Origin: a bacterium
GTDB lineage: Bacteria > Actinomycetota > Acidimicrobiia > Spongiisociales > Spongiisociaceae
Direction of reading: 5' to 3'
DNA: 63,579 nucleotides
NCBI GenBank assembly: GCA_026710435.1
Contig: JAPOQZ010000046.1
Span: 1 to 63,579, forward strand
Position 1 is the stretch's first letter, and each line of letters starts with the position of its first letter. Shown piece after piece: positions 1 through 8,373 of this stretch. The position numbers and the translations under genes are program-made. Under the pieces are notes generated by a model, which was not told the DNA's origin, searched no databases, and saw nothing but the letters and a program-made list of their open reading frames with translations.

Positions 1-113
1 CGGACCGTTGGCGCTTTGCGGTTACCTACAAGCATGCAACAGGCCTGTGACACAACCAACCCGTCGCATGACCGCACGTCTTCCAAACACAACCGAACTA
101 AAGACTCGGGACA

Positions 114-218
114 CTAGGACGGTCCTGAAATGACGATTGCTCGGGCCTGCCGCCCACCGACCCTGGAATTATGCGGGCGGTTGGCAGGCCGCTGGTGGAT
201 TGCTCAGCACCCTCCTAG
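114..218. repeat. Repeat A, copy 1 (near-palindromic ~105 bp element)
   Basis: First of three dispersed copies (others at 3782-3887 and 38682-38788). The inner sequence tgacgattgctcgggcctgc is shared by all three. The right end reads agcaccctcctag; the left end here has diverged from the ctaggagggtgctga of the other copies. The whole element is an imperfect inverted repeat and could fold into one long hairpin. Its right end supplies the TAG stop of the DUF151 gene on the minus strand (215-217). Confidence 0.85.
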
Positions 219-700
219 GCGCGGAAGTCTTCGGGACTCAGATCCTCGAGGAACTCCCTGAACTTCTCTATCTGGGCTTCCTGCTCCTCGTCCTTGATCT
301 CGATGCCGGCATCTTCGAGTACCTGCGACGTGGCGAAGAGAGGAGCTCCGGTGCGCGCCGCGAGCGCGATCGCATCCGAGGGACGGGAACTGACACGGTG
401 TTCGCGGTCGCCCTGGCTGAATACCAGGTCGGCGTAGTAGACACTGTCGCGCAACTCTGTCACGGTCACCCGTGCTACCTGCGCTCCCAGCACTTCCGTC
501 GTGATGCGCAGGAGGTCGTGGGTGAAGGGTCGGGGGGTGGCGACGCCTTCCAGGGCGTAGGCGATGGCGGTCGCCTCCATGGCGCCGATCCATATGGCGA
601 GGTAGCGTTTCCCCTGTGACTCCCTGAGCAGCACGATAGGCTGGTTGGTGGGATACTCGATCCGCACCCCGACCAGATCCATGGGAATCGCGTCGCTCAT
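215..700 (-). CDS. DUF151 bifunctional nuclease-like protein
   Basis: 161 residues, close to full length for the DUF151 (bifunctional nuclease) family, whose plant and mycobacterial members are reported to have RNase/DNase activity. Family landmarks are the start MDLVGVRIEYP, then LAIWIGAMEATAIAYALEG, the TPRPFTHDLL segment, and SSRPSDAIALAARTGAPLF in the second half. The start at 700 overlaps the hpt stop as ATGA; MDLVGVRIE, six codons in, is a possible alternative start. In M. tuberculosis a DUF151 gene follows the garA-ftsR pair, so the neighbourhood is conserved. The stop codon lies inside the end of repeat A. Confidence 0.85.
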   Translation of the reverse strand: MSDAIPMDLVGVRIEYPTNQPIVLLRESQGKRYLAIWIGAMEATAIAYALEGVATPRPFTHDLLRITTEVLGAQVARVTVTELRDSVYYADLVFSQGDREHRVSSRPSDAIALAARTGAPLFATSQVLEDAGIEIKDEEQEAQIEKFREFLEDLSPEDFRA

Positions 701-1307
701 GATGTGAGACTATCAGCACTCTTCGGGTGTGCAATCGCAAAGAGCGCGACCGGGTCCTTAGCAGGGCGAGTGAAGTCGAGTATTGCCCACAGGGATCGCA
801 GGCTCCGGAAGTGGCCCTTCCAGTCGAGGCCGTAGCCGACGAGGAACTCGTCCCCCACTTCGAATCCCCGGTAGCCGATGGGCAGATCCACGATCCGGCG
901 GGAGGTACGGTCCAGGAGCGTCACCGTCTGGAGGCTCTTGCAGTTCAGCACCCTCCTAGTGCCTTGCAGAGGCTCTGGTGGGTGAGTCCCGTGTCGACAA
1001 TGTCCTCGACGACGAGCACATGCCGACCGGCCAGGTTGGTATCCGTGTCCATCGCCAGTCTCACCCTCCCTCCGTGGCCGAACCGCGTCAGAGCCAGGAA
1101 GTCGGTCTCGCACCGGATCGGCATCGCCCTGACGAGATCGGCATGGAAGACGAACGAGCCGTGGAGCACGCAGACCAGGACCGGCCGGAGCCCGCGGTAA
1201 TCGCGGGCGATCATCTCGCCGAGTTCTGCGACCCGGGCCGCGATCTGGCCTTCGGAGATGGCTCGGGCGGCGATCGTGCCGCGTTGTTCCGGGGGCGCTT
1301 GCTTCAT
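697..1307 (-). pseudogene. hpt: Hypoxanthine phosphoribosyltransferase with frameshift
   Basis: Would make IMP/GMP from hypoxanthine or guanine and PRPP in purine salvage. The N-terminal two thirds are in one frame, from MKQAPPEQ at 1307, with HGSFVFHADL and the PRPP loop VVEDIVDTGLT, and stop after KALGGC. The remaining third, with SLQTVTLLDRTSRR, YRGFEVGDEFLVGYGLD and RSLWAILDF, continues in another frame to a stop at 697. One missing base around 945-958 explains the break. The start overlaps the upstream carboxypeptidase stop (ATGA) and the end overlaps the DUF151 start (ATGA), so the locus was built as a coupled operon gene. It could be a true lesion or an assembly error in a G-rich run. 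An 18-base string at the break equals the end of repeat A. Confidence 0.8.
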
Positions 1308-2503
1308 GTGGCTTGGTTGATCCAGTCCCAGTAGCGTCGGAACCATACGAGGGCATCCCTCATTCCGGGGAGTTGGGTTTCCCTCACGACCGGCTGGTCG
1401 ATGCTTACCACCGGGCCCTCTTCGTCTACCGGCTCCTCCTCCAGCGGACGATCCGCGGTGTCGGATCCCTCCGGAATGTCAGCAGGCTCCGGCTGCTCGT
1501 CTCCCGCTTCCGGCCGGCCCTCCGGCAGGGTCCCGACCTGGTCCCCATTCATGAAGAGTTCGAAGCCCTCCTCCCCCGTTCCGTCCAAGCCGCCGGCCAG
1601 CGGTATCCCGATGTCGGAGGTCGCCGGGACCAGGGTCATCGGTCCGAACTCGGTGAATCCGTAGTCGAGCAATGCTGCGGCATCCTCGAAGTGCTGCGTG
1701 GAACCCAGCACCACCGCATAGATGCGTCTTCCCCTCCGTTCGGCCGCCGCTACCAGCGTCTGCAGAGCGTTGGTGGTGAACCCGGTCTTAATGCCCAAGG
1801 CCCCCGGATACTCGACCACCAACTCGTTGCGGTTGAGGGCCACCCGCGGGTCTCCTTCGGGGGTGTCCGGGAGGTTGACGCTAAGAGCCTGGATCAGGTC
1901 GAAGAAACGTGGAAGCTCCATCGCCGCAATCGATAGGCCGAGGAGGTCGCGTGCCGAACTGTAGTGGTCCGGATGGTCGAGGCCATGGGGATTGACGAAT
2001 CGGGAGTTCCCCAGACCCAGCTCCGAGGCCCTCGCGTTCATCATGTCGGCGAAACCCGCCACCGACCCTCCCACATGTTCGGCAAGCGCTATCGCGGCGT
2101 CGTTGGCGCTCCTCAGCATGAGCGCGGCGAGCATCTCCTCAACCGTCCATGGCTCCTCGTCCGCAATCAGACCGATTCGCGAACCTCCGATCCCGGCGGC
2201 CCGCCGAGAGACGCTTACCAGGTCGTCCGGCCGGGTCCGCTCTATGACGACCAGCGCGGTCACGATCTTGGTGGTCGATGCGACGGCTACAGGCTTGTCG
2301 GCCACTTCCTCGGCAAGCACCTTCCCGAAGGTGCTGTCATAGAGGATCCACGATGTGGCGGTCACTGTCGGGGGATCGGAGGCGAGCAGACCGTCGTCGG
2401 GAGGGAGGGTCGCCCATCCGGCCGGGGTTCCTCCTGCCGACGTGAGGAGGAGGATCCCCGCGAGGACGATGATCGCTACGACGCGGTGCACCGGCAGGAT
2501 CAA
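1304..2503 (-). CDS. D-alanyl-D-alanine carboxypeptidase (peptidase S11, PBP5-like)
   Basis: 399 residues. A hydrophobic N-terminal segment (residues ~8-25) acts as signal or anchor, so the enzyme works outside the membrane, trimming the terminal D-Ala of peptidoglycan stem peptides. The three penicillin-binding motifs are present: STTK (catalytic Ser), SAN and KTGFT. After about residue 300 the chain becomes acidic and Pro/Glu-rich and ends in a hydrophobic WFRRYWDWI. The start is TTG at 2503, overlapping the ftsR stop as TTGA; a GTG a few codons in is an alternative. The gene lies between ftsR and hpt, overlapping both by 4 bases. Confidence 0.85.
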   Translation of the reverse strand: MILPVHRVVAIIVLAGILLLTSAGGTPAGWATLPPDDGLLASDPPTVTATSWILYDSTFGKVLAEEVADKPVAVASTTKIVTALVVIERTRPDDLVSVSRRAAGIGGSRIGLIADEEPWTVEEMLAALMLRSANDAAIALAEHVGGSVAGFADMMNARASELGLGNSRFVNPHGLDHPDHYSSARDLLGLSIAAMELPRFFDLIQALSVNLPDTPEGDPRVALNRNELVVEYPGALGIKTGFTTNALQTLVAAAERRGRRIYAVVLGSTQHFEDAAALLDYGFTEFGPMTLVPATSDIGIPLAGGLDGTGEEGFELFMNGDQVGTLPEGRPEAGDEQPEPADIPEGSDTADRPLEEEPVDEEGPVVSIDQPVVRETQLPGMRDALVWFRRYWDWINQAT

Positions 2504-3195
2504 TCCTCGCCGAGGATCGTTCTCGCCTCCGTGACGAACAGGGCATCGTTTATCTGCCGCATCGCATCGATGCCCCGGTTGACAATATCTTCGGCGTGGC
2601 GACGGGCCTCGGGGTTGCGGCTCCGCCGCTGGGCGACGGTGAGCTGTCCGATGAGTTCCACCTGCCTGCTCACCGTGCTACGGATCATCCTGAGGTGCCT
2701 CGCTTCGAGCCCCATCTCGATGAGCACCCCGCAGTGGCGGGATACGGCGAGATCCCGGTTGGTGAACCGGAGGATGCCATCTTCCTCCTGTGGAGCGAGC
2801 AGGCCGTACCGGACGAGTTGCCGAGTGTCGCTTCTGGAAACTCCGGACCGCTGGGAGAACTCCCGCAGTTCGAAGACAGGCTCGTCGGAACCGGACAGGT
2901 CCGTGGGGTCTTCGGGGCTCTCCTCTTCTGGATGCAGCACCTCGCCCCGCTCCCAACTGCCCAACTGTGACTTGATCACCTTGAGCGGTAGGAAGTGGTC
3001 ACGCTGCTGGCGGAGTATGAAACGGAGGCGTTCGACGTCACTGCTGCGGTACTGGCGGTACCCGGCAGAGGACCTGGAAGGAGCCACCAACCCCCTCGTT
3101 TCCAGGAACCTCATTTTCGACATGGTCAGATCGGGGAACTCCTCCCGGAGCAACTCGGTGGCCTTACCGATGCTAAGGCCCGAGGTGACGGTCAT
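2500..3195 (-). CDS. ftsR: MerR-family regulator, FtsR-like
   Basis: 231 residues. The N-terminal MerR winged helix includes GLSIGKATELLREEFPDLT and the ETRGL...YRQYRSSDVERLRFI pattern. The centre (residues ~90-150) holds a second MerR-like segment, SQRSGVSRSDTRQLVRYGLL. This two-domain layout and the place right after garA match M. tuberculosis Rv1828/FtsR, a regulator reported to act on ftsZ in Corynebacterium. The function here is inferred from that relationship. The start overlaps the garA-like stop by 4 bases (ATGA). Confidence 0.8.
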   Translation of the reverse strand: MTVTSGLSIGKATELLREEFPDLTMSKMRFLETRGLVAPSRSSAGYRQYRSSDVERLRFILRQQRDHFLPLKVIKSQLGSWERGEVLHPEEESPEDPTDLSGSDEPVFELREFSQRSGVSRSDTRQLVRYGLLAPQEEDGILRFTNRDLAVSRHCGVLIEMGLEARHLRMIRSTVSRQVELIGQLTVAQRRSRNPEARRHAEDIVNRGIDAMRQINDALFVTEARTILGED

Positions 3196-3644
3196 CGCCC
3201 TCTAGCCACCAGAAGGTGGAACGTTCCGATCATCAGGCGGTCTCCGGCTTCGAGGGTGGTCGCATCGACCAGACTGTCGTTCACGTAGCAGCCGTTGGTG
3301 GAACCCAGATCCTCGATGGACAGTCCGGTTGAATCGAGACGTATGCGGCAGTGACGACGCGAGACGGTTATGTGGTCAAGTGCGATGTCACTGTAAGGGT
3401 GACGACCTACCCGAGTCACTCCGGTGGACAGAAGCCAGGTCCGACCCTTCTGCTGCCCTTTGCGTACGACGAGAGCGTACTCGCGAGCCTGACCCGATTT
3501 GTCTACCTGCTCACCGCTCGGGCCTTCATCCTGACTAGCAGACTCAGAGTCGTCGTCGGTGGTGGGGTCGATGACCATCGTCAGGTCGCTGTCGGGCTCC
3601 CTGTCGAGAAAAGCCTCGTCGGTTTCGGGGCGGCGCTTGACCAT
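3192..3644 (-). CDS. FHA-domain protein, GarA-like
   Basis: 150 residues from the ATG at 3644. That start is chosen because a TACACT -10 box lies 7 bases upstream, giving a leaderless message. The C-terminal FHA domain has the phosphothreonine-binding signature GRHPYSDIALDH, SRRHCRIR and DLGSTNGCYVN. The N-terminal ~60 residues are acidic with TT and Thr-rich patches, in the position where GarA carries its phosphorylated ETTS motif; the exact ETTS string is absent. GarA binds and inhibits 2-oxoglutarate enzymes when unphosphorylated; whether this protein does the same is inference from synteny with ftsR. Confidence 0.8.
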   Translation of the reverse strand: MVKRRPETDEAFLDREPDSDLTMVIDPTTDDDSESASQDEGPSGEQVDKSGQAREYALVVRKGQQKGRTWLLSTGVTRVGRHPYSDIALDHITVSRRHCRIRLDSTGLSIEDLGSTNGCYVNDSLVDATTLEAGDRLMIGTFHLLVARGR

Positions 3645-3651
3645 GGGTTCA

Positions 3652-3657
3652 AGTGTA
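3652..3657 (-). promoter_or_regulatory. -10 box of garA-ftsR-dac-hpt-DUF151 operon
   Basis: On the minus strand TACACT stands 7 bases before the ATG at 3644, the spacing expected for a leaderless actinobacterial message. No good -35 is seen. Confidence 0.45.
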
Positions 3658-3781
3658 GTTTGGAGGCGCGGGCAACGGGAAGTCTTCGGTACTCTTACAC
3701 CTTGGCGAATCATGACTCGTTGTCCACGTTTCAGGCCGCGGTTCGTTCCGATTGCACACTGCTACAGGACGTGACATTCTA

Positions 3782-3887
3782 TAGGAGGGTGCTGAACAAT
3801 GACGATTGCTCGGGCCTGCCGCCCGCCGGCCCAGGAATCATGCCGGCGGTTAGCAGGCCGCTGGTGGATTTCTCAGCACCCTCCTAG
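3782..3887. repeat. Repeat A, copy 2
   Basis: 106 bp between pgsA (3' end) and the garA-like promoter. The left end taggagggtgctgaacaatg pairs with the right end tctcagcaccctcctag. Inside, gcctgccgcccgccgg pairs with ccggcggttagcaggc, so the copy is nearly one continuous hairpin. There is no U-tract typical of an intrinsic terminator and no coding capacity. Confidence 0.9.
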
Positions 3888-4046
3888 ACCACCGATAACC
3901 ACAGCATCCTCGGTTATCAGCACTCGAACCTCTGGGTTCGATCATCCATGCGACGTACCGACCACCTTGCCGTGGGAGGGAGCCTTTACCCCGGGGGGCG
4001 GCGCGGGCTCGGTGGACCGGGTCGAGGGATTCCGCTCCGCTGTCCG

Positions 4047-4661
4047 CTACTCCGGTGGGGTTCCCTGCCTGGCAGTTCGGAGGGCTTGGCGCATATCGCC
4101 CAGGTACTGCCAGGAGACGATCAGGTACAGGATCAGGCCTATGCCTCCGACCACTGCTCCCACCAGACCCCAGAAGCCGGGAATGAAGCCGGTGCCCGTC
4201 AGGTAATAGAACGGGACCGCGGTGAACACCATGCCGGTGGCCACCTTGCCGAGTTGGCGAACCTCCACCCTCAACTTCACCGTCATCAGCAGGTAGAGGG
4301 TTGCCAGGCCGATCAGCACCTCCCGGCCGATGAGCGGCCATCCCAACCACGGCGGTACCAAACCTGCCAGAAGGCCGCCGACTACCGACGAGAAGACCAC
4401 CAGGCGGTCCGCGAGCGGATCGAGGAACTTGCCGATCTCGGAGACCTGTCCGAGTTTGCGGGCCACCATCCCGTCCAGGTAGTCGGTGTAGGCGACGACG
4501 CCGAGCAGGATGGCGCTTGCTCCCGGCTCGTCACGACCGAGCAGGACCCACAGGAATACGGGGATGGCCAGGATACGAAGGATGGAGATGAGGTTGGGAA
4601 CCGTCCACAAACCTGAATCAGTTCCGGACCCCGGAGGCGGGGAGGATGGGGCCGGTTTCAA
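4047..4661 (-). CDS. pgsA: CDP-alcohol phosphatidyltransferase (PgsA family)
   Basis: 204 residues, membrane protein that transfers a phosphatidyl group from CDP-diacylglycerol to an alcohol, most likely glycerol-3-phosphate on the way to phosphatidylglycerol. The family signature D-x2-D-G-x2-A-R-x8-G-x3-D-x3-D appears as DYLDGMVARKLG followed by GKFLDPLAD. About six hydrophobic segments follow the opening WTVPNLISILRILAIPVFLW. The start is a TTG at 4661 with AAGGAGG seven bases upstream, and TTGA overlaps the stop of the ABC gene before it. Being coupled to a peptide importer is odd; pgsA2 sits just upstream of garA in mycobacteria, so the importer may have been inserted in front of it. Confidence 0.85.
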   Translation of the reverse strand: MKPAPSSPPPGSGTDSGLWTVPNLISILRILAIPVFLWVLLGRDEPGASAILLGVVAYTDYLDGMVARKLGQVSEIGKFLDPLADRLVVFSSVVGGLLAGLVPPWLGWPLIGREVLIGLATLYLLMTVKLRVEVRQLGKVATGMVFTAVPFYYLTGTGFIPGFWGLVGAVVGGIGLILYLIVSWQYLGDMRQALRTARQGTPPE

Positions 4662-5665
4662 GCGGGTACCTCCTTGTCCGCCAGGTAGCAGGCCACCAGG
4701 TGATCCCGACCCATCTCCTCGAGTGGGGGATGGTCGCTCGTCCGGCACCGGTCGGTTGCGATGGGGCATCGCTCGATGAACCGGCAGACGGGGAGAGGGT
4801 TGATCGCCTTCGATATGCCTCCCCTGATCCGGGCGGTGGGGCGAGTGTGGGTTGGATCCGGAACCGGTACCGAGGCCAGCAGAGCCTTTGTGTACGGATG
4901 CCGTGGGTTGGTGAGGAGTTCCTCGGTCTTGGCCACCTCCACGATCTTGCCCAGGTACATGACGGCGATCCGGTCGCACATGTAGCGAGCAACCGCCAAG
5001 TCATGGGTTATGTACAGGTATGACACGTTCAGGTCTTCGGCAAGGTTCAACATGAGGTCCATTATCGAGATGCGGATCGAAACGTCGAGCATGGACGTCG
5101 GCTCGTCCGCAACCACGAACGACGGGTCGACGACCAAGGCGCGGGCGATGGCCACCCGCTGGCGCTGCCCGCCCGACAACTCGTGCGGGAACCGGAAGAG
5201 AAAGGTCGAAGCCGGGGTGAGACCGACGAGGTCGAGCAACTCGGCAACCCGTTCTTCCCGGTTCGTGATACTCCCGATCCCCTGCACAGTGAGCGGCTCG
5301 GCCACCGTATCGTACACGGTGCGGCGCGGGTTGAGAGACTCAAAGGGGTCCTGGAAGATCATCTGCACCCGGTGGCGGAAGCTCCGGATGCTGTCGGCGC
5401 CGCTTATGGCGGCTATGTCGATCAGATCTCCGTCCTGGTCGAGAAGGATCCTCCCCGACGTGGCGTCGAGGAGCTTGACCATGAGCCGGCCTACCGTGCT
5501 CTTTCCGCATCCCGATTCGCCGACCAGGCCCAGGCTCTCGCCCGGGCCTATCTCGAAGCTGACCCCGTCCACCGCATGTACGAAGTCGCCGCTGGCGCGG
5601 AACGCGCTCTTGGAGATGGGGAAGAGCTTGCGAAGACCCTCGACCTTCACCAACGCCTGGCTCAT
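4658..5665 (-). CDS. Peptide/nickel ABC transporter ATPase (DppF/OppF-like)
   Basis: 335 residues. One ABC domain with Walker A GESGCGKST (residues ~48-56), signature LSGGQRQRVAIARAL and Walker B FVVADEPTSMLD. The C-terminus has the oligopeptide-ABC extension with RFIERCPIATDRCR, the Cys-containing motif that can bind an Fe-S cluster in some relatives. Pairs with the ATPase upstream to energise the two permeases. The start overlaps the preceding gene's stop by 4 bases. Confidence 0.9.
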   Translation of the reverse strand: MSQALVKVEGLRKLFPISKSAFRASGDFVHAVDGVSFEIGPGESLGLVGESGCGKSTVGRLMVKLLDATSGRILLDQDGDLIDIAAISGADSIRSFRHRVQMIFQDPFESLNPRRTVYDTVAEPLTVQGIGSITNREERVAELLDLVGLTPASTFLFRFPHELSGGQRQRVAIARALVVDPSFVVADEPTSMLDVSIRISIMDLMLNLAEDLNVSYLYITHDLAVARYMCDRIAVMYLGKIVEVAKTEELLTNPRHPYTKALLASVPVPDPTHTRPTARIRGGISKAINPLPVCRFIERCPIATDRCRTSDHPPLEEMGRDHLVACYLADKEVPA

Positions 5666-7098
5666 GCGGTTACCTCCTCCGGCATCCCCACCGGAACCTC
5701 GGTCCAGTTCCAGCAGGCGACCCGGTGGTCGGCGCCGCCGTCCACGGCCGCAAGGCCGGGCTCCTCATGGCGGCATCGCTCGGTGGCGAACGGGCAGCGA
5801 GGATGGAAGCGGCAGCCGCCGGGCGGGTCGATCAGATTGGGCGGCTCGCCCTCCAAGGGCGCCAACGGACGCCGCGGGCCGCTGATGGAAGGGGTGGAGC
5901 GAAGCAGCAGGTAGGTGTACGGGTGGCGCGGCCGGGCGAAGACCTCCTCGGTGGGGCCGAACTCGACCATCCTCCCGGCGTACATGACTCCCATCACCTC
6001 GGTCACCTCGGCGATCACGGCGATGTCATGGGATATGTAGATGATGCTCATCCCCAACTCGCTCTGGACCTTCTTCAGCTCCTTGAGGATCTGGTCCTGC
6101 ACGATCACGTCGAGGGCGGTGGTGGGTTCGTCGGCGATGATGACCTTCGGATCGCATGACAGCGCCATGGCGATGACCGCCCGCTGGCGCATCCCGCCCG
6201 AGAACTGGTGGGGGTAGCGGTCCATCGCCTCCGGGTTGAGGCCCACCAACTCGAACAACTCGGCGACCCGTTCCCGGATCTGATCCTCGGTGAGCCCCGG
6301 GTCGGCGTGGGCGACCATCGCCTCCCGGATCTGGTCGTACACGGTGTAGACCGGATTCCAGGCGTTCATGGCGCCCTGGAACACCATAGCTATGTCCGCC
6401 CAGCGGCGGTCTCTCATATCGTCTTCGGACAGCTGCAGCAGGTCTACTCCGCCGAGGCGGATCTCCCCACCGCGGAACTCCCCGTTGTCGGCGATCAACC
6501 GGAGCAGCGACATGGCCACCGAGGTCTTTCCACAACCCGACTCCCCCACCAGCCCGAGGGCTTGGCCCCGGTGCAACCGGAACGTCACGTTGTCGACCGC
6601 CGACACCCATCCTGCGGACGTCCGGTAGTGCATGGTCAGGCCGTCAACCTCCAGCAGCGCGGACGATGTCTCCCCATCCTGCGGTTCGACGATGCCGGCG
6701 GTTCGGCGGCGTTCCAGGTATTCGGCCAGCCTGACCGCTCCGTATCCACCCGCGACCGCGCCGAATGTAAACCCCACGGACCGCACGATGACGGTTCCGA
6801 TGTCGATCCCACTCCCTACCGCTCCGAACACCAGCTCGAGTACGAAGATGCCCAATCCGGCCAAGCTGCCATGGGCCGCCCGGGAGTGGTTGCCCGTCAT
6901 CCCCGCCAGTAAGCCTCCGAGCAGCCCCGGGATCAGCAAAGCCACCAGGATGACGATGTAACCGGCCCGGTACTCGCCCTCGGGCGGAGTGATCCAGCCG
7001 CCCAGCCCCCAGTTGGCCAGCGCGATCAGCGCGGTCCCCGAGGCGATCCTCACCAGGCTCCTGGCCGGTCCCCTTTCCCTGGCCGGAAACATCGTCAT
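5662..7098 (-). CDS. Peptide ABC transporter ATPase (DppD-like) with N-terminal membrane domain
   Basis: 478 residues from the ATG at 7098, which overlaps the permease stop as ATGA. Residues ~1-130 are not ATPase: they hold about four hydrophobic segments (roughly 20-36, 45-68, 80-98, 103-123) followed by a charged EYLERRRT linker. The DppD-like ATPase begins near residue 148, with Walker A GESGCGKTS near 185-193, signature FSGGMRQRAVIAMALS, Walker B VIIADEPTTALD and the C-terminal CRFHPRCPFATERC motif. Ordinary DppD/OppD proteins are ~330 residues without such a domain, so this is a fusion. The extra domain may anchor the ATPase or couple it to a partner; its role is unknown. Confidence 0.85.
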   Translation of the reverse strand: MTMFPARERGPARSLVRIASGTALIALANWGLGGWITPPEGEYRAGYIVILVALLIPGLLGGLLAGMTGNHSRAAHGSLAGLGIFVLELVFGAVGSGIDIGTVIVRSVGFTFGAVAGGYGAVRLAEYLERRRTAGIVEPQDGETSSALLEVDGLTMHYRTSAGWVSAVDNVTFRLHRGQALGLVGESGCGKTSVAMSLLRLIADNGEFRGGEIRLGGVDLLQLSEDDMRDRRWADIAMVFQGAMNAWNPVYTVYDQIREAMVAHADPGLTEDQIRERVAELFELVGLNPEAMDRYPHQFSGGMRQRAVIAMALSCDPKVIIADEPTTALDVIVQDQILKELKKVQSELGMSIIYISHDIAVIAEVTEVMGVMYAGRMVEFGPTEEVFARPRHPYTYLLLRSTPSISGPRRPLAPLEGEPPNLIDPPGGCRFHPRCPFATERCRHEEPGLAAVDGGADHRVACWNWTEVPVGMPEEVTA

Positions 7099-8357
7099 CG
7101 TTTCCTCAACCGAGGGTTGATCACCTCGTCCATCGCCCTCCCGACGAGGAAGAAGGCCGCGGCCAGAAGCGACACGCACAGACCGGCGGGGAAGACCAGC
7201 CACCAGAATCGCATACCGGTGAGGAAGTAGCCCTGGTTGCGAGCCAGCTGCATCATGAGCCCCCAGCTCATGTCGATGTTGAGCAAACCGAGGAACGAAA
7301 GGGTGGCCTCGGTCTGGATGGCGGCCGTGACGGTGAACATCATGTAGAGCAGGCTGAGCGGCATCACGTTGGGAACGATGTGGACGAGGATCACCCGGGT
7401 GGTCGACCCGCCCGCTACCCGGGCCGCGTCGACGAAGGGCTTCACCTTGACCGCCAGCGCTTGGGACTTGAGGACGATCGCCACCCCACCGAACCCGGAC
7501 AGCACGCCGATCAGGATGGCCAGGTGCCACAGTTCGAACCTGAACACCGAGCTCATCACGATGAAGATGGCCAGGGCGGGGAGCATGAGCAACAGATCGG
7601 CGAGGCGCATGAAGAACGAGTCGATCCCGCCCCCCTTGTAGGCGGCGACCGAGCCGACTCCGGTGGCGAAGAGGACGGTGACGATGGCCGCCACCATGCC
7701 GAGCACGAAAGCGCCCTGTGCGCCCTTCATCAGCTGTGACAGGATGTCACGACCCAGAGGGTCGGTGCCGAGCCAGTGGCGTCCGTAGGGTGCGGTGGGC
7801 TGTTCCCGGATGCGCACCACATCGCCCGGCATCAGGGGGGAACCGTCTTCGTTGGAGTACAGCAGGGCCTCCCGGGTGGATATCTGGGTGGTCGAATCGG
7901 TCACCTCGTTGACCACGGTTCGCACCTGGATGGGCGGATTGGCCTCGTTGCCGACCACCGGATGGTAGGTGCTGACATCCCACACCCCTCCGAAGAGAAT
8001 CCCGGCGACGGCGATCAGGGTGGCCGTCAGGCCGATGGTGACGGGAAGGGTGATCCTCCGGTCGTGCCGGTGCCTGCCCAGCAAGCCGAAGGTGACTATC
8101 GAGACCCCCGGCCAGAAGACGACGAACAAGCCGGCGGCCGAGTACCAGCGGAGGCCGGAGACGAGCACCGGATGGACGAGGGCCATGGTGGCGAAGAACA
8201 TGATGATGGATACGCCCACGATCCCGATCCGGTTGGTACGGAAGAGCTTCCAGTTCTTGGACAATCCGGCCCACACCAGGTGGGCGCGGATCTTCCAGAG
8301 GGATCCGGGAGGGACGAAGACCTCCGGCGGAGCGCGCCGTTCCATCACGTCGGTCAT
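7095..8357 (-). CDS. Peptide ABC transporter permease (DppC-like)
   Basis: 420 residues, longer than the usual ~300 because of an extra N-terminal part with several hydrophobic segments (residues ~30-150), including GLRWYSAAGLFVVFWPGV, and a periplasmic stretch. The permease core contains DPLGRDILSQLMKGAQGAFV and the EAA-type loop ending in EATLSFLGL, with the C-terminal VINPRLRKR. The ATG at 8357 follows the upstream permease stop by 16 bases. Together with the DppB-like protein it forms the membrane channel. Confidence 0.85.
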   Translation of the reverse strand: MTDVMERRAPPEVFVPPGSLWKIRAHLVWAGLSKNWKLFRTNRIGIVGVSIIMFFATMALVHPVLVSGLRWYSAAGLFVVFWPGVSIVTFGLLGRHRHDRRITLPVTIGLTATLIAVAGILFGGVWDVSTYHPVVGNEANPPIQVRTVVNEVTDSTTQISTREALLYSNEDGSPLMPGDVVRIREQPTAPYGRHWLGTDPLGRDILSQLMKGAQGAFVLGMVAAIVTVLFATGVGSVAAYKGGGIDSFFMRLADLLLMLPALAIFIVMSSVFRFELWHLAILIGVLSGFGGVAIVLKSQALAVKVKPFVDAARVAGGSTTRVILVHIVPNVMPLSLLYMMFTVTAAIQTEATLSFLGLLNIDMSWGLMMQLARNQGYFLTGMRFWWLVFPAGLCVSLLAAAFFLVGRAMDEVINPRLRKR

Positions 8358-8373
8358 CGCAGGGCGGAGCCCA

